Origin: Saccharopolyspora sp. SCSIO 74807
GTDB lineage: Bacteria > Actinomycetota > Actinomycetes > Mycobacteriales > Pseudonocardiaceae
DNA length: 64,000 nt
Assembly: GCF_037023755.1 (NCBI RefSeq)
Contig: NZ_CP146100.1
Coordinates: forward strand, 2,048,501 to 2,112,500
Direction of reading: 5' to 3'
Shown here in pieces: positions 9,305-18,921 of this stretch (positions within the stretch are counted from its first letter, which is position 1; every line of letters starts with the position of its first letter). A program made the position numbers and the translations under genes. The notes below the pieces were generated by a model. The model searched no databases. It worked only from the letters and a program-made list of their open reading frames with translations, and had not been told where the DNA came from.

Positions 9305-9646
9305 GCACGGCTGTCCTGGCATGTGTCGTTCGGCACCGTTCAAGATCAACGACTGATCCGCCGGTACCCGGCGCCACCGCCTCCGCCGCTCGCGGGGGCG
9401 TTCTCAGTCATCGCGCTGACCAGCCGTTTTGGTTCCCGGCGGCGTTTCGGACATCATGGAGCGGGGTGCTCGTGCGGCCGTCGTAGGCAGCGCACGCGGA
9501 CTTTGTGCCCGTCTTCACAAGTGGCTACGGTGGTCGACGGAGCCGTGCCAGCGGAGTCGGCGGTTCGCACCCCGTGTTCGCCGGTGTGCGCTCCCGCGGA
9601 GCGGGCGCGGCGGGCAGCATCACCAAGGCAGGTCAAGGGAGCGCCA
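9305..9646. promoter_or_regulatory. rex-hemACD promoter region
   Basis: 342 bp without a gene. It contains a Rex-type operator at 9503-9520. A -35 like TTGTGC (9503-9508), a 17-bp spacer and a -10 TACGGT (9526-9531) overlap that operator. If used, the transcript leader to the rex GTG is about 110 nt. Nothing else recognisable is seen in the first 190 bp. Confidence 0.6.
9503..9520. promoter_or_regulatory. Rex operator (ROP)
   Basis: TTGTGCCCGTCTTCACAA matches the actinobacterial Rex consensus TTGTGAAnnnnTTCACAA at 12 of 14 specified positions, with a perfect right half. It overlaps the proposed -35 and spacer, which suits repression. Autoregulation of rex-hemACD is known in Streptomyces coelicolor. 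Confidence 0.82.
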
Positions 9647-10510
9647 GTGACGGCCCACGGAGAGGGCGTGCGGGACGAAGCCGGGCAGTCGGCGGAAGTC
9701 CCGTCCGGGTCCGGACGGTCACCCGAGTCGATCGACGTACCCGCCGCGCGGGAGCGCGCGAGGGCCATCCCGGAGGCGGCCGTCGCGCGGCTGGCCGTGT
9801 ACCTGCGCGTGCTCTCCAGCCTGGACGAGCAGGGCACCGGAACGGTTTCCAGCGAGGAACTGGCCGCGTTCGCCGGGGTGAACTCGGCGAAGCTGCGCAA
9901 GGACCTGTCCTACATCGGCTCCTACGGAACCCGCGGCGTCGGCTACGAGGTCGGCGTGCTGATCGGGCAGATCGAGCGGACGCTGGGGCTGACCCGCAAG
10001 CACCGCGTCGCCGTCGTGGGCATCGGTAACCTGGGGCACGCGCTCGCGAACTACGGCGGCTTCCTCAACCGCGGCTTCCCGGTCGCCGCGCTGTTCGACC
10101 TGGATCCGGATCTGCTGGACGTGCCGGTCGGCGGCATCCCGGTCAACGCGGTCGAGGACATCGTCGATGTCTGCCGCGAGCGGGAGGTCACCATCGGCGT
10201 GATCGCCACCCCGGCCGAAGGCGCGCAGGAGGTGTGCGATCGGTTGGTCGAGGGCGGCGTGGTGTGCATCCTGAACTTCGCACCGGTCGTCCTGCAGGTC
10301 CCCGAGCACGTCGAGGTGCGCAAGGTCGACCTGGCGGTGGAGATGCAGATCCTTTCGTTCCACGTGGCGCGGCGCAATCAGGAGGCGGCGGCCGTCGGTA
10401 CCGGCATCGCGGGCGACGGGGGTCCGCCGGGCCGCGGCGCGGACGGCGAAGGGAATTCGGAACCCGCGCAGCAGCGCGAGGATGCGGACGGGATGGTGGT
10501 TCGGCCGTGA
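9647..10510 (+). CDS. rex: Redox-sensing transcriptional repressor Rex
   Basis: 287 residues from GTG 9647, with AAGGGAG 5 nt upstream. After a ~35-residue polar N-terminal tail comes the winged-helix DNA-binding domain ([16 protein letters not shown], then [17 protein letters not shown]). The Rossmann domain begins at [13 protein letters not shown] (~residue 122) and includes LFDLDPD, the Asp-bearing end of the second strand for NAD selectivity. The C-terminal domain-swapped helix [13 protein letters not shown] is followed by a polar tail of ~50 residues that is longer than usual. It binds DNA when NADH/NAD is low and is released by NADH. The stop overlaps the hemA GTG. Confidence 0.96.
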   Translation: MTAHGEGVRDEAGQSAEVPSGSGRSPESIDVPAARERARAIPEAAVARLAVYLRVLSSLDEQGTGTVSSEELAAFAGVNSAKLRKDLSYIGSYGTRGVGYEVGVLIGQIERTLGLTRKHRVAVVGIGNLGHALANYGGFLNRGFPVAALFDLDPDLLDVPVGGIPVNAVEDIVDVCREREVTIGVIATPAEGAQEVCDRLVEGGVVCILNFAPVVLQVPEHVEVRKVDLAVEMQILSFHVARRNQEAAAVGTGIAGDGGPPGRGADGEGNSEPAQQREDADGMVVRP

Positions 10511-11931
10511 ACCTGCTCACCGTCGGGCTTTCGCACCGGACCGCGCCGGTCCGGGTGCTGGAGCGCGCCGCGATCGGCGCCGAGGACGTCGGCAAGGTGC
10601 TCGACGAGCTGATCGCCCGGGACCACATCAGCGAGGCCTTCCTGGTCTCCACCTGCAACCGCGTCGAGGTGTACGCGGTCGCCGAGACCTTCCACGGCGG
10701 GCTGGACGACGTGACCGCGGTGCTGGCCAGGCAGGCCGGTGCCGAGGTCGCTGAGCTGGCCGACCACTTCTACGTGCACTACGCCGGTGCGGCCGTCGAG
10801 CACCTGTTCTCGGTTGCCGCCGGCCTGGACTCGATGGTCGTCGGCGAGGCCCAGATCCTGGGTCAGCTGCGGCAGGCGTACGGGGTCGCCGATCAGGCCG
10901 GCACCGTTGGCCGCACGCTGCACGAGCTGGCGCAGCAGGCGTTGCGCGTCGGCAAGCGGGTGCACGCCGAAACCGAGATCGACGGCGCCGGTGCCTCGGT
11001 GGTCTCCGAGGCGCTTTCGGACGCCGAGGCCGCTCTGGGCGGCGTGGCCGGTCGGCGCGCGCTGCTGGTCGGCGCGGGCTCGATGGGCGCGCTGGCCGCC
11101 GCGCAGCTGCGGCGCGCCGGGATCGCCGAGGTGACGATCGCCAACCGGACCGCCGCCAACGGTGCGCGGCTCGCCGAGTCGCTGCGCGCCGAGGGCGTCG
11201 CGGCCGGCACCGTCGAACTGGACCGGCTGCGAACCGCGATCACCGCCGCCGACCTCGTGGTGACCTGCACCGGCGCGGTCGGTGCGGTGGTCACCGAGGA
11301 CATCGTCGCCGGTGCGGTGCAGGACCGGCAGGATCCGCAGCGGCCGCTGCTGTTCTGCGACCTCGGGCTGCCGCGGGACACCTCTCCCGGCGTGGCCGAG
11401 CTGGCCGGAGTGGCCGTGGTCGACCTGGAGACCCTGCAGCAGCGGCTGACCGAGCAGCGCGGTGGCAGCGAGAGCGAACGCGCCGACCGGATCGTGGCCG
11501 AAGAGCTGCGCGGCTACCTGGCCGCGCAGCGCTCGGCGGAGGTCACCCCGACCGTGACTGCGCTGCGCAAGCGCGCCGCCGAGGTGGTGGACTCCGAGCT
11601 GCTGCGGCTGGACTCCCGGCTGCCCGCCGACCTGGACGGCGACGTGCGCAACGAGCTGAACCGCACGGTGCGCCGCGTGGTGGACAAGCTGCTGCACGCG
11701 CCGACCGTGCGGGTCAAGGAGCTCGCCTCGGTGCCCGGCGGCTCCGGCTACGCCGAGGCGCTGCGCGAGCTGTTCGAACTCGACCCGCAATCCCCCGCCG
11801 CGATTCGCGCGCCCCGTTCGGCAGAGGACGTGCCGGTCACCGGCGCACGCTCCGCGCAGGCATTGCTGCGGAGCTCCGAACAGGGCGGCTCCGAGCCGGA
11901 CGGGCCGGAACAGGACGGTGAAAACCGGTGA
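10507..11931 (+). CDS. hemA: Glutamyl-tRNA reductase
   Basis: 474 residues. First committed step of C5-pathway tetrapyrrole synthesis: NADPH reduction of glutamyl-tRNA(Glu) to glutamate-1-semialdehyde. The N-terminus [13 protein letters not shown] and the catalytic Cys in STCNRVE (near residue 50) are present, as is [13 protein letters not shown] near residue 118. The NADP-binding motif VGAGSMGAL and the C-terminal dimerisation helices follow. The GTG start overlaps the rex stop (GTGA), implying translational coupling within rex-hemA-hemC-hemD. The last ~50 residues are a Ser/Glu-rich tail. Confidence 0.96.
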   Translation: MNLLTVGLSHRTAPVRVLERAAIGAEDVGKVLDELIARDHISEAFLVSTCNRVEVYAVAETFHGGLDDVTAVLARQAGAEVAELADHFYVHYAGAAVEHLFSVAAGLDSMVVGEAQILGQLRQAYGVADQAGTVGRTLHELAQQALRVGKRVHAETEIDGAGASVVSEALSDAEAALGGVAGRRALLVGAGSMGALAAAQLRRAGIAEVTIANRTAANGARLAESLRAEGVAAGTVELDRLRTAITAADLVVTCTGAVGAVVTEDIVAGAVQDRQDPQRPLLFCDLGLPRDTSPGVAELAGVAVVDLETLQQRLTEQRGGSESERADRIVAEELRGYLAAQRSAEVTPTVTALRKRAAEVVDSELLRLDSRLPADLDGDVRNELNRTVRRVVDKLLHAPTVRVKELASVPGGSGYAEALRELFELDPQSPAAIRAPRSAEDVPVTGARSAQALLRSSEQGGSEPDGPEQDGENR

Positions 11932-12866
11932 ACAAGACGCTGCGCATCGGGACCCGGGGCAGCGCGCTGGCGATGGCGCAAAGCAGCACGGTCGCCGAAG
12001 CGCTGGAAGCCGCGGGTTACTCGACCGAGCTGGTCCGGGTGGACACGCCCGGGGACCGCTCGATGGCTCCGATCGCCGAGATCGGCGTCGGGGTGTTCAC
12101 CTCCGCGCTGCGCGATGCGCTCGCGGGCGGCGAGGTGGACGTCGCGGTGCATTCCTACAAAGACCTGCCGACCGAACCGGACCCCCGGTTGTCGCTGGCC
12201 GCCGTACCCGTCCGGGAGGACCCGCGGGACGCTCTGGTGGCACGGGACGGTTTGACGCTCGGCGAACTTCCTCCGGGCTCCGTCGTGGGCACCGGTTCGC
12301 CGCGTCGCGCCAGCCAGCTGGAGGCCCTCGGCCTCGGTCTGGAGGTGCGCGGCATCCGCGGCAACGTGGACACCCGCCTGCGCAAGGTGAGCGACGGCGA
12401 GATGGACGCCGTCGTGCTCGCGCGCGCCGGGCTGGCCCGAGTCGGCCGGCTCGGGGTGATCACGGAATCGCTCGATCCACTCCAGATGCTGCCCGCGCCC
12501 GCCCAAGGCGCGCTGGCCGTGGAATGCCGCGTCGACGACGTGGACAACGAGCACCTGCTCCAGTCCGTTCTGGACGACCCGGCCTGCCGCGCCGCGGTGA
12601 TCGCCGAGCGCGCCATGTTGGCTGCGCTGGAGGGCGGTTGCAATGCGCCGATCGGCGCGCTGGCCGAAGTGGTGGAGGACCTCGAACCGGACGGCGGCCT
12701 GGCACAGCGGCTGTCCGTGCGCGGGGTCGTGGCGACCGACGGGAATCGTTTGGTGCGCGCCTCCAGCACTGGTGAGACGACCGCCGCAGAGCAGCTCGGC
12801 CGGGCGCTGGCCGCCGAGCTGCTCGATGCCAGGGACGCTTTGCTCAGCGGTCCCGGTAGTAGTTGA
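11928..12866 (+). CDS. hemC: Porphobilinogen deaminase (hydroxymethylbilane synthase)
   Basis: 312 residues. Polymerises four porphobilinogens to hydroxymethylbilane. Starts [13 protein letters not shown]; the catalytic Asp region [12 protein letters not shown] is present, and the dipyrromethane-cofactor Cys is Cys238 in GGCNAPIGA. The GTG overlaps the hemA stop (GTGA). Length and motif order are normal for the family. Confidence 0.96.
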   Translation: MNKTLRIGTRGSALAMAQSSTVAEALEAAGYSTELVRVDTPGDRSMAPIAEIGVGVFTSALRDALAGGEVDVAVHSYKDLPTEPDPRLSLAAVPVREDPRDALVARDGLTLGELPPGSVVGTGSPRRASQLEALGLGLEVRGIRGNVDTRLRKVSDGEMDAVVLARAGLARVGRLGVITESLDPLQMLPAPAQGALAVECRVDDVDNEHLLQSVLDDPACRAAVIAERAMLAALEGGCNAPIGALAEVVEDLEPDGGLAQRLSVRGVVATDGNRLVRASSTGETTAAEQLGRALAAELLDARDALLSGPGSS

Positions 12867-12880
12867 TGGGGAGTGCCCTG

Positions 12881-14407
12881 ATGACACGCAAGAGCCCAGG
12901 ACGGATCGCATTCGTGGGCTCCGGCCCCGGTGACGCGGGACTGCTCACCGTTCGGGCGAAGTATGTGCTCACCACTGCTTCGCTGGTGGTGACCGATCCG
13001 GATGTGCCCGCCGACGTGGTCGCGATGGCCGCGGACGGCTCCGAGGTGCGCCCCGCCGTGGGCGAGCCGGGCGAGGTGGCCCAGGACCTGGCGAACGAGG
13101 CGGGAACCGGGCGGCCGGTGGTCCGGCTGGTCTCCGGTGACCCGCTGACCTCGGACGCCGTGGTCCGCGAGGTCCGCGAGGTCGCGCGCACCGACGCCGC
13201 GTTCGACATCGTGCCCGGGGTTTCGCCGGGCAGCGCGGTGCCCGCCTACGCGGGTGTCGCGCTCGGCGCCGGCCACACCGAGGTCGACGTGCGCGGTGAG
13301 GTGGACTGGGCGGCGCTGGCCGCGCAGCCGGGTGCGCTGGTGCTGCACGCGACCGGCAGCCACCTGGCGGAGGCCGCTTCGGCGCTGGTCGAGCACGGCA
13401 TGGCCGCGCAGACCCCGGTCGCGGTGACCTCGTCCGGAACCACGGTCCAGCAGCGCACGATCGACACCACGCTGGCCTCGCTGCCCGCGGACGCGGGTGA
13501 GCTGCAAGGCCCGCTGGTGGTGACGATCGGATCGGTCAGCTCGGAGCGCTCCGGGCTGTCCTGGTGGGAGTCCCGCGCGCTGTACGGCTGGAAGATCCTG
13601 GTGCCGCGCACCAAGGAGCAGGCCGGTTCGATGAGCGAGCGGCTCTGGTCGCACGGCGCCGTCTCGCACGAGGTGCCGACGATCTCGGTGGAGCCGCCGC
13701 GCAGCCCCGCGCAGATGGAGCGCGCGGTGAAGGGCCTGGTCGACGGCCGCTACCAGTGGGTGGTGTTCACCTCGACCAACGCGGTCCGCGCGGTGTGGGA
13801 GAAGTTCCGCGAGTTCGGCCTGGACGCGCGCGCGTTCTCCGGTGTGAAGCTCGCCTGCGTCGGGGAGGCCACCGCGGAGAAGGTCCGCTCGTTCGGCATC
13901 ACCCCGGAGCTGCTGCCCTCCGGCGACCAGACCAGCGAGGGCCTGCTGCAGGACTTCCCGCCGCACGACGACATCCTCGACCCGGTGGACCGGGTGCTGC
14001 TGCCGCGCGCGGACATCGCCACCGAGACGCTGTCGGCGGGGTTGCGCGAGCGCGGCTGGGAGATCGACGACGTGACGGCCTACCGCACGGTGCGGGCCGC
14101 GCCGCCGCCCGCCGAGACCCGCGAGATGATCAAGACCGGCGGGTTCGACGCGGTGTGCTTCACCTCCTCGTCGACGGTGCGGAACCTGGTCGGCATCGCG
14201 GGCAAGCCGCACGCGCGCACGCTGGTGGCCTGCATCGGCCCGAACACGGCCGAGACGGCCAAGGAATTCGGCCTGCGGGTGGACGTGCAGCCCGAGCTGG
14301 CGCAGGTACCGGCGCTGGTCGACGCGCTGGCCGAGCACGCGGCCAAGCTGCGCGCCGAGGGAGCGCTGCCGCCGCCGAAGAAGGCCAAGCGCGCCCGCCG
14401 GAGCTGA
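12881..14407 (+). CDS. hemD: Bifunctional uroporphyrinogen-III C-methyltransferase / uroporphyrinogen-III synthase
   Basis: 508 residues from the ATG at 12881, 7 nt behind GGGGAG. Residues 1-240 form a SUMT/CobA-type methyltransferase domain (FVGSGPGDAGLLTVRA at the N-terminus, GSVSSERSGLSWWESR at the junction). Residues ~245-490 are HemD: ILVPRTKEQAGSM, FTSTNAVRAVWE, LLPRADIATETL and CFTSSSTVRNL. The tail is Lys/Arg rich. Such fusions are common in actinobacteria. The methylase half would divert uroporphyrinogen III to sirohaem or cobalamin, but several SUMT positions look diverged, so methyltransferase activity is not assured. Confidence 0.93.
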   Translation: MTRKSPGRIAFVGSGPGDAGLLTVRAKYVLTTASLVVTDPDVPADVVAMAADGSEVRPAVGEPGEVAQDLANEAGTGRPVVRLVSGDPLTSDAVVREVREVARTDAAFDIVPGVSPGSAVPAYAGVALGAGHTEVDVRGEVDWAALAAQPGALVLHATGSHLAEAASALVEHGMAAQTPVAVTSSGTTVQQRTIDTTLASLPADAGELQGPLVVTIGSVSSERSGLSWWESRALYGWKILVPRTKEQAGSMSERLWSHGAVSHEVPTISVEPPRSPAQMERAVKGLVDGRYQWVVFTSTNAVRAVWEKFREFGLDARAFSGVKLACVGEATAEKVRSFGITPELLPSGDQTSEGLLQDFPPHDDILDPVDRVLLPRADIATETLSAGLRERGWEIDDVTAYRTVRAAPPPAETREMIKTGGFDAVCFTSSSTVRNLVGIAGKPHARTLVACIGPNTAETAKEFGLRVDVQPELAQVPALVDALAEHAAKLRAEGALPPPKKAKRARRS

Positions 14408-14414
14408 CGACGTC

Positions 14415-14458
14415 GTGGCCCGGATCTCGCGAACGCGGGGTCCGGGCCACGTTGCTTT
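14415..14458 (+). terminator. Intrinsic terminator after hemD
   Basis: GTGGCCCGGA (14415-14424) pairs with TCCGGGCCAC (14441-14450), a perfect 10-bp stem; the 16-nt loop contains an inner CGCG/CGCG. GTTGCTTTCC follows. It separates rex-hemACD from hemB. Confidence 0.7.
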
Positions 14459-14574
14459 CCGGCACTGGCAGGCTGGTCCTGGGGAGGCCGTGGACACCGG
14501 CTCGCGGTGCCCGGAGATCCGCCTGATTCGCGACCGCTCGCCGGTCGCCGTTCGTCGTCGCGAGGAGCTCGCCG

Positions 14575-15564
14575 ATGTATCCGTCGCATCGCCCGCGCAG
14601 GTTGCGCCGCACCGCCGCCGTGCGCCGGCTGGTTTCCGAAACGAGCGTGGAACCGAGGCACCTGGTGCTGCCGATGTTCCTGCGGGAGGGCTTGTCCGAA
14701 CCGGTGGGCATCACCTCCATGCCGGGCGTGGTGCACCACAGCCGGGATTCGCTGCGCAAAGCCGCGACCGAAGCGGTCAGCGCCGGAGTGGGCGGGCTGA
14801 TGCTGTTCGGCGTGCCCGCCGAGCACGACGCCACCGGTTCCGGCGCGGTGGACCCGAACGGCGTGCTCAACACCGGGCTGCGGGACCTGGCCGCCGAGGT
14901 CGGCGACAGCACGGTCCTGATGGCCGACACCTGCCTGGACGAGTTCACCGACCACGGCCACTGCGGTGTGCTGGACGACGACGGCGTGGTGGACAACGAC
15001 CGGACGCTGCAGGTCTACGGCGAGATGGCGGTCGCGCAGGCCGAGGCCGGGGCGCAGGTGATCTCGCCGAGCGGCATGATGGACGGCCAGGTTTCGGTGA
15101 TCCGGGATTCGCTGGACGCGACCGGGTTCGCCGACACCTCGGTGCTGGCCTACTCGGCGAAGTACGCCTCGGCGTTCTACGGGCCGTTCCGGGAGGCCGT
15201 GGACTCGCAGCTGTCCGGGGACCGCAACACCTACCAGCAGGACCCCGGCAACGGCCGGGAGGGGCTGCGCGAAGCGGACCTGGACCTGGCCGAGGGTGCG
15301 GACATGGTGATGGTCAAGCCCGCCATGTCCTACCTGGACGTGCTGCGCGACGTGGCGGCGCTGTCCGACGTGCCGGTCGCGGCCTACCAGGTCTCCGGTG
15401 AGTACTCGATGATCGAGGCGACCGCCGCGCACGGCTGGCTGGACCGGCGGCGCATCGTGCAGGAGACGGTGACCTCCATCCGGCGCGCGGGCGCGGACAT
15501 CGTGCTGACCTACTACGCGACCGAGCTGTCCCAGTGGTACCGGGAAAGCCTGGGGCTCAAGTGA
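14575..15564 (+). CDS. hemB: Delta-aminolevulinic acid dehydratase (porphobilinogen synthase)
   Basis: 329 residues. Condenses two 5-aminolevulinates to porphobilinogen. The ATG follows GAGGAG. The metal/allosteric region reads [17 protein letters not shown]. The Schiff-base lysines lie in [15 protein letters not shown] and [10 protein letters not shown]. The C-terminus [13 protein letters not shown] is typical. Cys residues in the DTC...HGHCG segment suggest partial retention of the Zn site. Its stop overlaps the next gene's GTG, so the membrane protein cluster begins as part of the same transcript. Confidence 0.96.
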   Translation: MYPSHRPRRLRRTAAVRRLVSETSVEPRHLVLPMFLREGLSEPVGITSMPGVVHHSRDSLRKAATEAVSAGVGGLMLFGVPAEHDATGSGAVDPNGVLNTGLRDLAAEVGDSTVLMADTCLDEFTDHGHCGVLDDDGVVDNDRTLQVYGEMAVAQAEAGAQVISPSGMMDGQVSVIRDSLDATGFADTSVLAYSAKYASAFYGPFREAVDSQLSGDRNTYQQDPGNGREGLREADLDLAEGADMVMVKPAMSYLDVLRDVAALSDVPVAAYQVSGEYSMIEATAAHGWLDRRRIVQETVTSIRRAGADIVLTYYATELSQWYRESLGLK

Positions 15565-16148
15565 TCGCACCGCAGTCGTCCGAGGGTGCTTCCGAACCGC
15601 AGGGACAGCCACCCGCGCCGCGGACGTTGGAGCTGGCCCGGTGGTTGTGGATCGCGGCCGCGGCGTTCGAGTTCGTGCGGTCGCTGTGGCAGCTGGCCGA
15701 CCGGGAGCGGCTGATCAACGAGCTGCACGGCGCGGCTCCGCAGCTCAACCAGCAGGAGCTGGACGCGGCCGCGAACAACGGGGTGCTGATCACGCTGCTG
15801 TTCGCCTCGGCGATTGTCGTGGTCTACGCCGGTTTGTCGACCCGGATGCTGCAAGGCCGCAACTGGGCGCGCGTGGTGCTGGCGGTGTTCGGCGGGTTCG
15901 GCGTGTTCGGCACGCTGGTCACGCTGCTGACGCTCGCGGTGCTGGGGCGCGCCGAGGTGGTGCGGATGGTGGGCGCGGACATCGCGCCGCTGGACATCGT
16001 CTTCAGCGTCTTCGTGGCGCTGTTGCACGCGGCCGCGCTGGTGTTGATGTTCCTGCCGGACTCCAACCGGTTCTACCAGCGCGGTGCGCCGCGGTCGTTC
16101 CCGCCGATGCAAGGGCCGCCGATGCAGGGGCCGCCGTTCCTCCGGTAG
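15561..16148 (+). CDS. Small four-TM membrane protein, paralogue 1 of the hemB-hemL cluster
   Basis: 195 residues from a GTG overlapping the hemB stop. A polar N-terminus is followed by [15 protein letters not shown] (TM1), a polar loop with [15 protein letters not shown]2, the short basic motif [11 protein letters not shown]3 and TM4. The C-terminus is Pro/Met rich with a GPPMQ repeat. The same architecture and the R-x-W-[AS]-R motif occur in the three following genes. Function unknown. Position between haem genes suggests a membrane role connected with haem or redox, but this is only context. Confidence 0.82.
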   Translation: MIAPQSSEGASEPQGQPPAPRTLELARWLWIAAAAFEFVRSLWQLADRERLINELHGAAPQLNQQELDAAANNGVLITLLFASAIVVVYAGLSTRMLQGRNWARVVLAVFGGFGVFGTLVTLLTLAVLGRAEVVRMVGADIAPLDIVFSVFVALLHAAALVLMFLPDSNRFYQRGAPRSFPPMQGPPMQGPPFLR

Positions 16149-16208
16149 TGGGGTTTCCCGCTATTTCGGCGCGGGAGCATCCGGCTGTTCTGATCTACGC
16201 TCGATGAT

Positions 16209-16787
16209 GTGAACAGCTCGCAGGATTCCCGGCCGGAACCGGACTCGGATTCCTCGCCCGGCGGTTCCGGCGCGCTGCAAGCGTCGCCCTGGCCGCAGGC
16301 CGGCGCCGTCGATTCCCCGGCTTGGGTCGGCGAGCCCGATGCGGGCCGCCCGCGGCCGGTGACCGCTGCGTTCTGGCTCGGCGTGGTCGACGTGATGATC
16401 GGCTCGGCGCTGCTGGCGGTGCAATGCGTCGCCTCCGACGACCTGCTGCTGCGGATGCTCGGAGACGCCGAGTTCCTGCTCACCGGCGGCGACGTCCGCA
16501 GCGTCTACCTCGGCATCCTCGGCGGCCTGGTGGCGATGGCCGTGCTCGCGGCGGCGTTGTGGTCGCTGTTGCTGTTCGCGATGCTCCGCGGCCGCGAGTG
16601 GGCACGACTGGTGCTGACCTCCATCGCGTTCGTGTGGGCGGTCTCGAGCCTGCTGGCGCTGGTGGGCAAGAACCCGTACGGCCCGCTGTACGTGGTGCTG
16701 GAGGCGGCGCAGGTCGTGGCGCTGAGCGCGACGGTGCTGTGCATGTTCGCGAGCTCGGCGCGCGATCACTTCACCTACCGCCCCTGA
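16209..16787 (+). CDS. Small four-TM membrane protein, paralogue 2
   Basis: 192 residues. Begins with a GTG 7 nt after a TACGCT -10-like element (16196-16201), so probably leaderless. After a ~50-residue Ser/Pro/Gly-rich cytoplasmic-looking segment come PRPVTAAFWLGVV (TM1), a polar loop, TM2, LRGREWARLVLTS, TM3 and TM4. It aligns by eye with the neighbours through [P]-x-x-V-x-A-x-F-W-L and G-R-x-W-A-R. No recognised domain name. Confidence 0.8.
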   Translation: MNSSQDSRPEPDSDSSPGGSGALQASPWPQAGAVDSPAWVGEPDAGRPRPVTAAFWLGVVDVMIGSALLAVQCVASDDLLLRMLGDAEFLLTGGDVRSVYLGILGGLVAMAVLAAALWSLLLFAMLRGREWARLVLTSIAFVWAVSSLLALVGKNPYGPLYVVLEAAQVVALSATVLCMFASSARDHFTYRP

Positions 16788-16869
16788 TCGGCACGCCAGG
16801 TGCTCGCGAACCGGTGATGTTGATCGAACAGGTGGACAGCGACCTTGCCGGATTTCTACTGTTCTGCAC

Positions 16870-17520
16870 GTGACGTCACCGCACGATCCTGGGCAGCAGC
16901 GCGGCCAGCAGCCGCCACCGAGTGGATTTCCGCAGCAGCCGGGCGGCTACCCGCAATACCAGCAGGCCGACCCGTACGCGGCGCCGTCCGCACCGGATCC
17001 GGGCGAGCCGCGCAGGCCGGGAACCGTCGAAGCCGCGTTCTGGCTCGCGGTGGTGGTGCCGGTGGTGGCCACGGTGCTCTACGCGGTGAGCTTCTTCCAG
17101 ACCCAGGGCTTCACGCGGGAACTCTTGGCCGCGGAGTTCGCAGGCGGGCAGCAAGAACTGGCGGCGCAGACCGCTGCCAACGTGCTCGTGGCGTTCTTCG
17201 TGGTCGCCACGGTCGTGCTGGTGGTGCTGACCGCGTTGTGGATCATCTTCGGGTTCAGCCTCCGCGCGGGCCGGAACTGGGCGCGGGTCACGCTCACCGT
17301 GTTCGCCGCGGTCTGGGTGCTCGCCGCGTTGTCCGGCCTGATCGTCGGCGGTTCGGGCTGGGGCGAGGGTGAACTGCCGCCCGGCGTGGTCGAACCCGCC
17401 GGCCTCGTCGCGCTCGGCTACGCGCGCAGCGCCTTGGAACTCGTCGCGATGGCCGCGTTCATCGTGCTCAGCTACCTCAAGCCTTCGCAGTGGTACTTCG
17501 CAGCGAGGTCGTACCGGTGA
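16870..17520 (+). CDS. Small four-TM membrane protein, paralogue 3
   Basis: 216 residues. A TACTGT -10-like element (16857-16862) ends 7 nt before the GTG, with TGGACA 18 bp further upstream. The N-terminal ~50 residues are Gln/Pro/Gly/Tyr rich, as in many actinobacterial membrane proteins. TM1 includes PGTVEAAFWLAVVVPV. A loop carrying QQELAAQTAANV is followed by TM2, RAGRNWARVTLTV, TM3 and TM4. It is closest in pattern to paralogues 1 and 2. Function unknown. Confidence 0.82.
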   Translation: MTSPHDPGQQRGQQPPPSGFPQQPGGYPQYQQADPYAAPSAPDPGEPRRPGTVEAAFWLAVVVPVVATVLYAVSFFQTQGFTRELLAAEFAGGQQELAAQTAANVLVAFFVVATVVLVVLTALWIIFGFSLRAGRNWARVTLTVFAAVWVLAALSGLIVGGSGWGEGELPPGVVEPAGLVALGYARSALELVAMAAFIVLSYLKPSQWYFAARSYR

Positions 17521-17948
17521 GCGCCGCGAACACCGCGCCGCAGGCGGTGCGCGCGGGCGTCGGGCTCTGGTGCGCGCTGGCGGCCTTCCTGCTCGTGCAG
17601 ACGGCCTTCTCGTGGGCGGGACGGTCCGCGCTGCAGCAGCAGCTGGTGGCCAACCACGCGGCGGCACCCGAGCAGGCGGCGGACCGGACGCTGCAACTGC
17701 TGCTGATCAACACCGGCATCGCGGTGGTCTTCGCCGCCGGATACGTCGTGCTGGGGCTGCTGATCCTGACCCGGCGGCCGTGGTCCAGGATCGGGGTGTC
17801 CGTGCTGCTGGCGGTGCAGGTGGTGATGATGCTCGGCAGCCAATCCCTGACCGTGGTCAACCTCATCGTGCTGGTGCTCGGCGGCGCGGCCGCGTGGTGC
17901 TGCTGGTCGAAGACCGGAACGGAATGGGTGACCGGCGAGCATGAGTGA
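17517..17948 (+). CDS. Small four-TM membrane protein, paralogue 4 (short)
   Basis: 143 residues, starting at a GTG that overlaps the previous stop (GTGA). It has almost no N-terminal extension. PQAVRAGVGLWCALAAF begins TM1. The loop has LQQQLVANHAAAPEQAADRT, TM2 follows, then RRPWSRIGVSVLLAVQ, where WSR replaces WAR, and TM4. It is the most diverged copy. Function unknown. Confidence 0.78.
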   Translation: MSAANTAPQAVRAGVGLWCALAAFLLVQTAFSWAGRSALQQQLVANHAAAPEQAADRTLQLLLINTGIAVVFAAGYVVLGLLILTRRPWSRIGVSVLLAVQVVMMLGSQSLTVVNLIVLVLGGAAAWCCWSKTGTEWVTGEHE

Positions 17949-18390
17949 CGCCGAAACCGGCCCGGTCCTCTACGCCGAGGACGGTTCGACCTGGTGGCCC
18001 GTCGCGTGGGGGCCGGTCTTCGCCGGCTGCGGACTGCTCGTCGAACTCCTCACACCCGGTGTCGTGAACCTCGCCGCGTGGCTGCTGCTGGCCGGAGTGC
18101 TGGCCGTGGCGGCCGCGGCGTGGGTGTACGCGCGGCGGCGCGCGCTGCTGGTGCGGTTGACGCCGACGCTGCTCACGGTCGGCCGGGAAGATCTGGAGAT
18201 CGCGCGGATCGCCGCGATCACCGACGTGGGAGCGCCGATGGGCGTGCCGGTGCTGGGCGGCGGTTTCACCCCGCCGAAGGGCATGGGCGAGATTCCGCTG
18301 CGGTTAGCGGACGACCGCGTAGTGCTGGCCTGGGCCAAGGACCCCGCGGCTTTGCTCGAGGAACTGCGGCCGCTGCTGGTCGAGCCCTAG
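17941..18390 (+). CDS. Two-TM protein resembling DUF3093
   Basis: 149 residues. The ATG overlaps the end of paralogue 4 by 8 bp. The layout is a Trp-rich start (STWWPVAWGP), two TM helices, then a soluble beta-rich domain with GREDLEIARIAAITDVGAP and LRLADDRVVLAWAKDP. This resembles the DUF3093 family from memory, but I cannot confirm it. Translationally coupled to the paralogue cluster. Confidence 0.72.
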   Translation: MSDAETGPVLYAEDGSTWWPVAWGPVFAGCGLLVELLTPGVVNLAAWLLLAGVLAVAAAAWVYARRRALLVRLTPTLLTVGREDLEIARIAAITDVGAPMGVPVLGGGFTPPKGMGEIPLRLADDRVVLAWAKDPAALLEELRPLLVEP

Positions 18391-18508
18391 GGGCGGCTGC
18401 TCAGCGGCTGCGCTGCGGACCGGGCAGAGATCAAGAGCCGGACTCGGGCGGAGCCGTGGACCCACGACGCGGCGTCGGGTCGCACGACCGCGTGAGACCC
18501 TGCGTGGC

Positions 18509-18862
18509 GTGACGTTTCCGGAACCGTGTTCGGCCGACGGGCCGATGCCGCACGAGGACACCGCGAACACCGCTGCCCCGGCCGGGCGGCTGGCGCAGCC
18601 GTGGCGGCTGGCCATCGCAGCCGGGGAAGTTCTGCTGATCATCGCGCTCGTGTTCGCCGCGTGGTGGTGCTGGGGCGAGTCGCGATCGAGCGTCGAGGTG
18701 CCGGGTGCGGACGGGGCACCGATGCACTCGACCCGGATCGCGGGCAACTGGGTCGGGCTCAGCGTCACCGCCGCGACCGCGGCGGCCTTCGCCGTGATCG
18801 ACGTGGTCCGGCAGTCGATGCTGGCATGGCGGGTGCGCCGCTCCCGCGGACCGCGCCGCTGA
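18509..18862 (+). CDS. Small two-TM membrane protein, unrecognised
   Basis: 117 residues from GTG 18509, 7 nt after GACCCT (18496-18501), a weak -10-like element. Two hydrophobic helices (near residues 33-53 and 78-96) flank an extracytoplasmic-looking loop with [19 protein letters not shown]. The C-terminus is strongly basic ([11 protein letters not shown]). It lies just before hemL. Function unknown; could be misannotated, but codon composition and position support it. Confidence 0.6.
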   Translation: MTFPEPCSADGPMPHEDTANTAAPAGRLAQPWRLAIAAGEVLLIIALVFAAWWCWGESRSSVEVPGADGAPMHSTRIAGNWVGLSVTAATAAAFAVIDVVRQSMLAWRVRRSRGPRR

Positions 18863-18921
18863 CGGCCGGGGCCCGCGCGGGGTGCGGCAACGCACACTCC
18901 GCGGCCTGTCAGACTGGAGGC

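Noticed and set aside
9323-9646. N-terminal extension of Rex upstream of 9647
   Set aside because: Would include the Rex operator and promoter; GTG 9647 has a good Shine-Dalgarno and gives the family N-terminus.
14080-15612. Minus-strand frame of 510 codons opposite hemB
   Set aside because: Shadow of hemB, with no recognisable motif.
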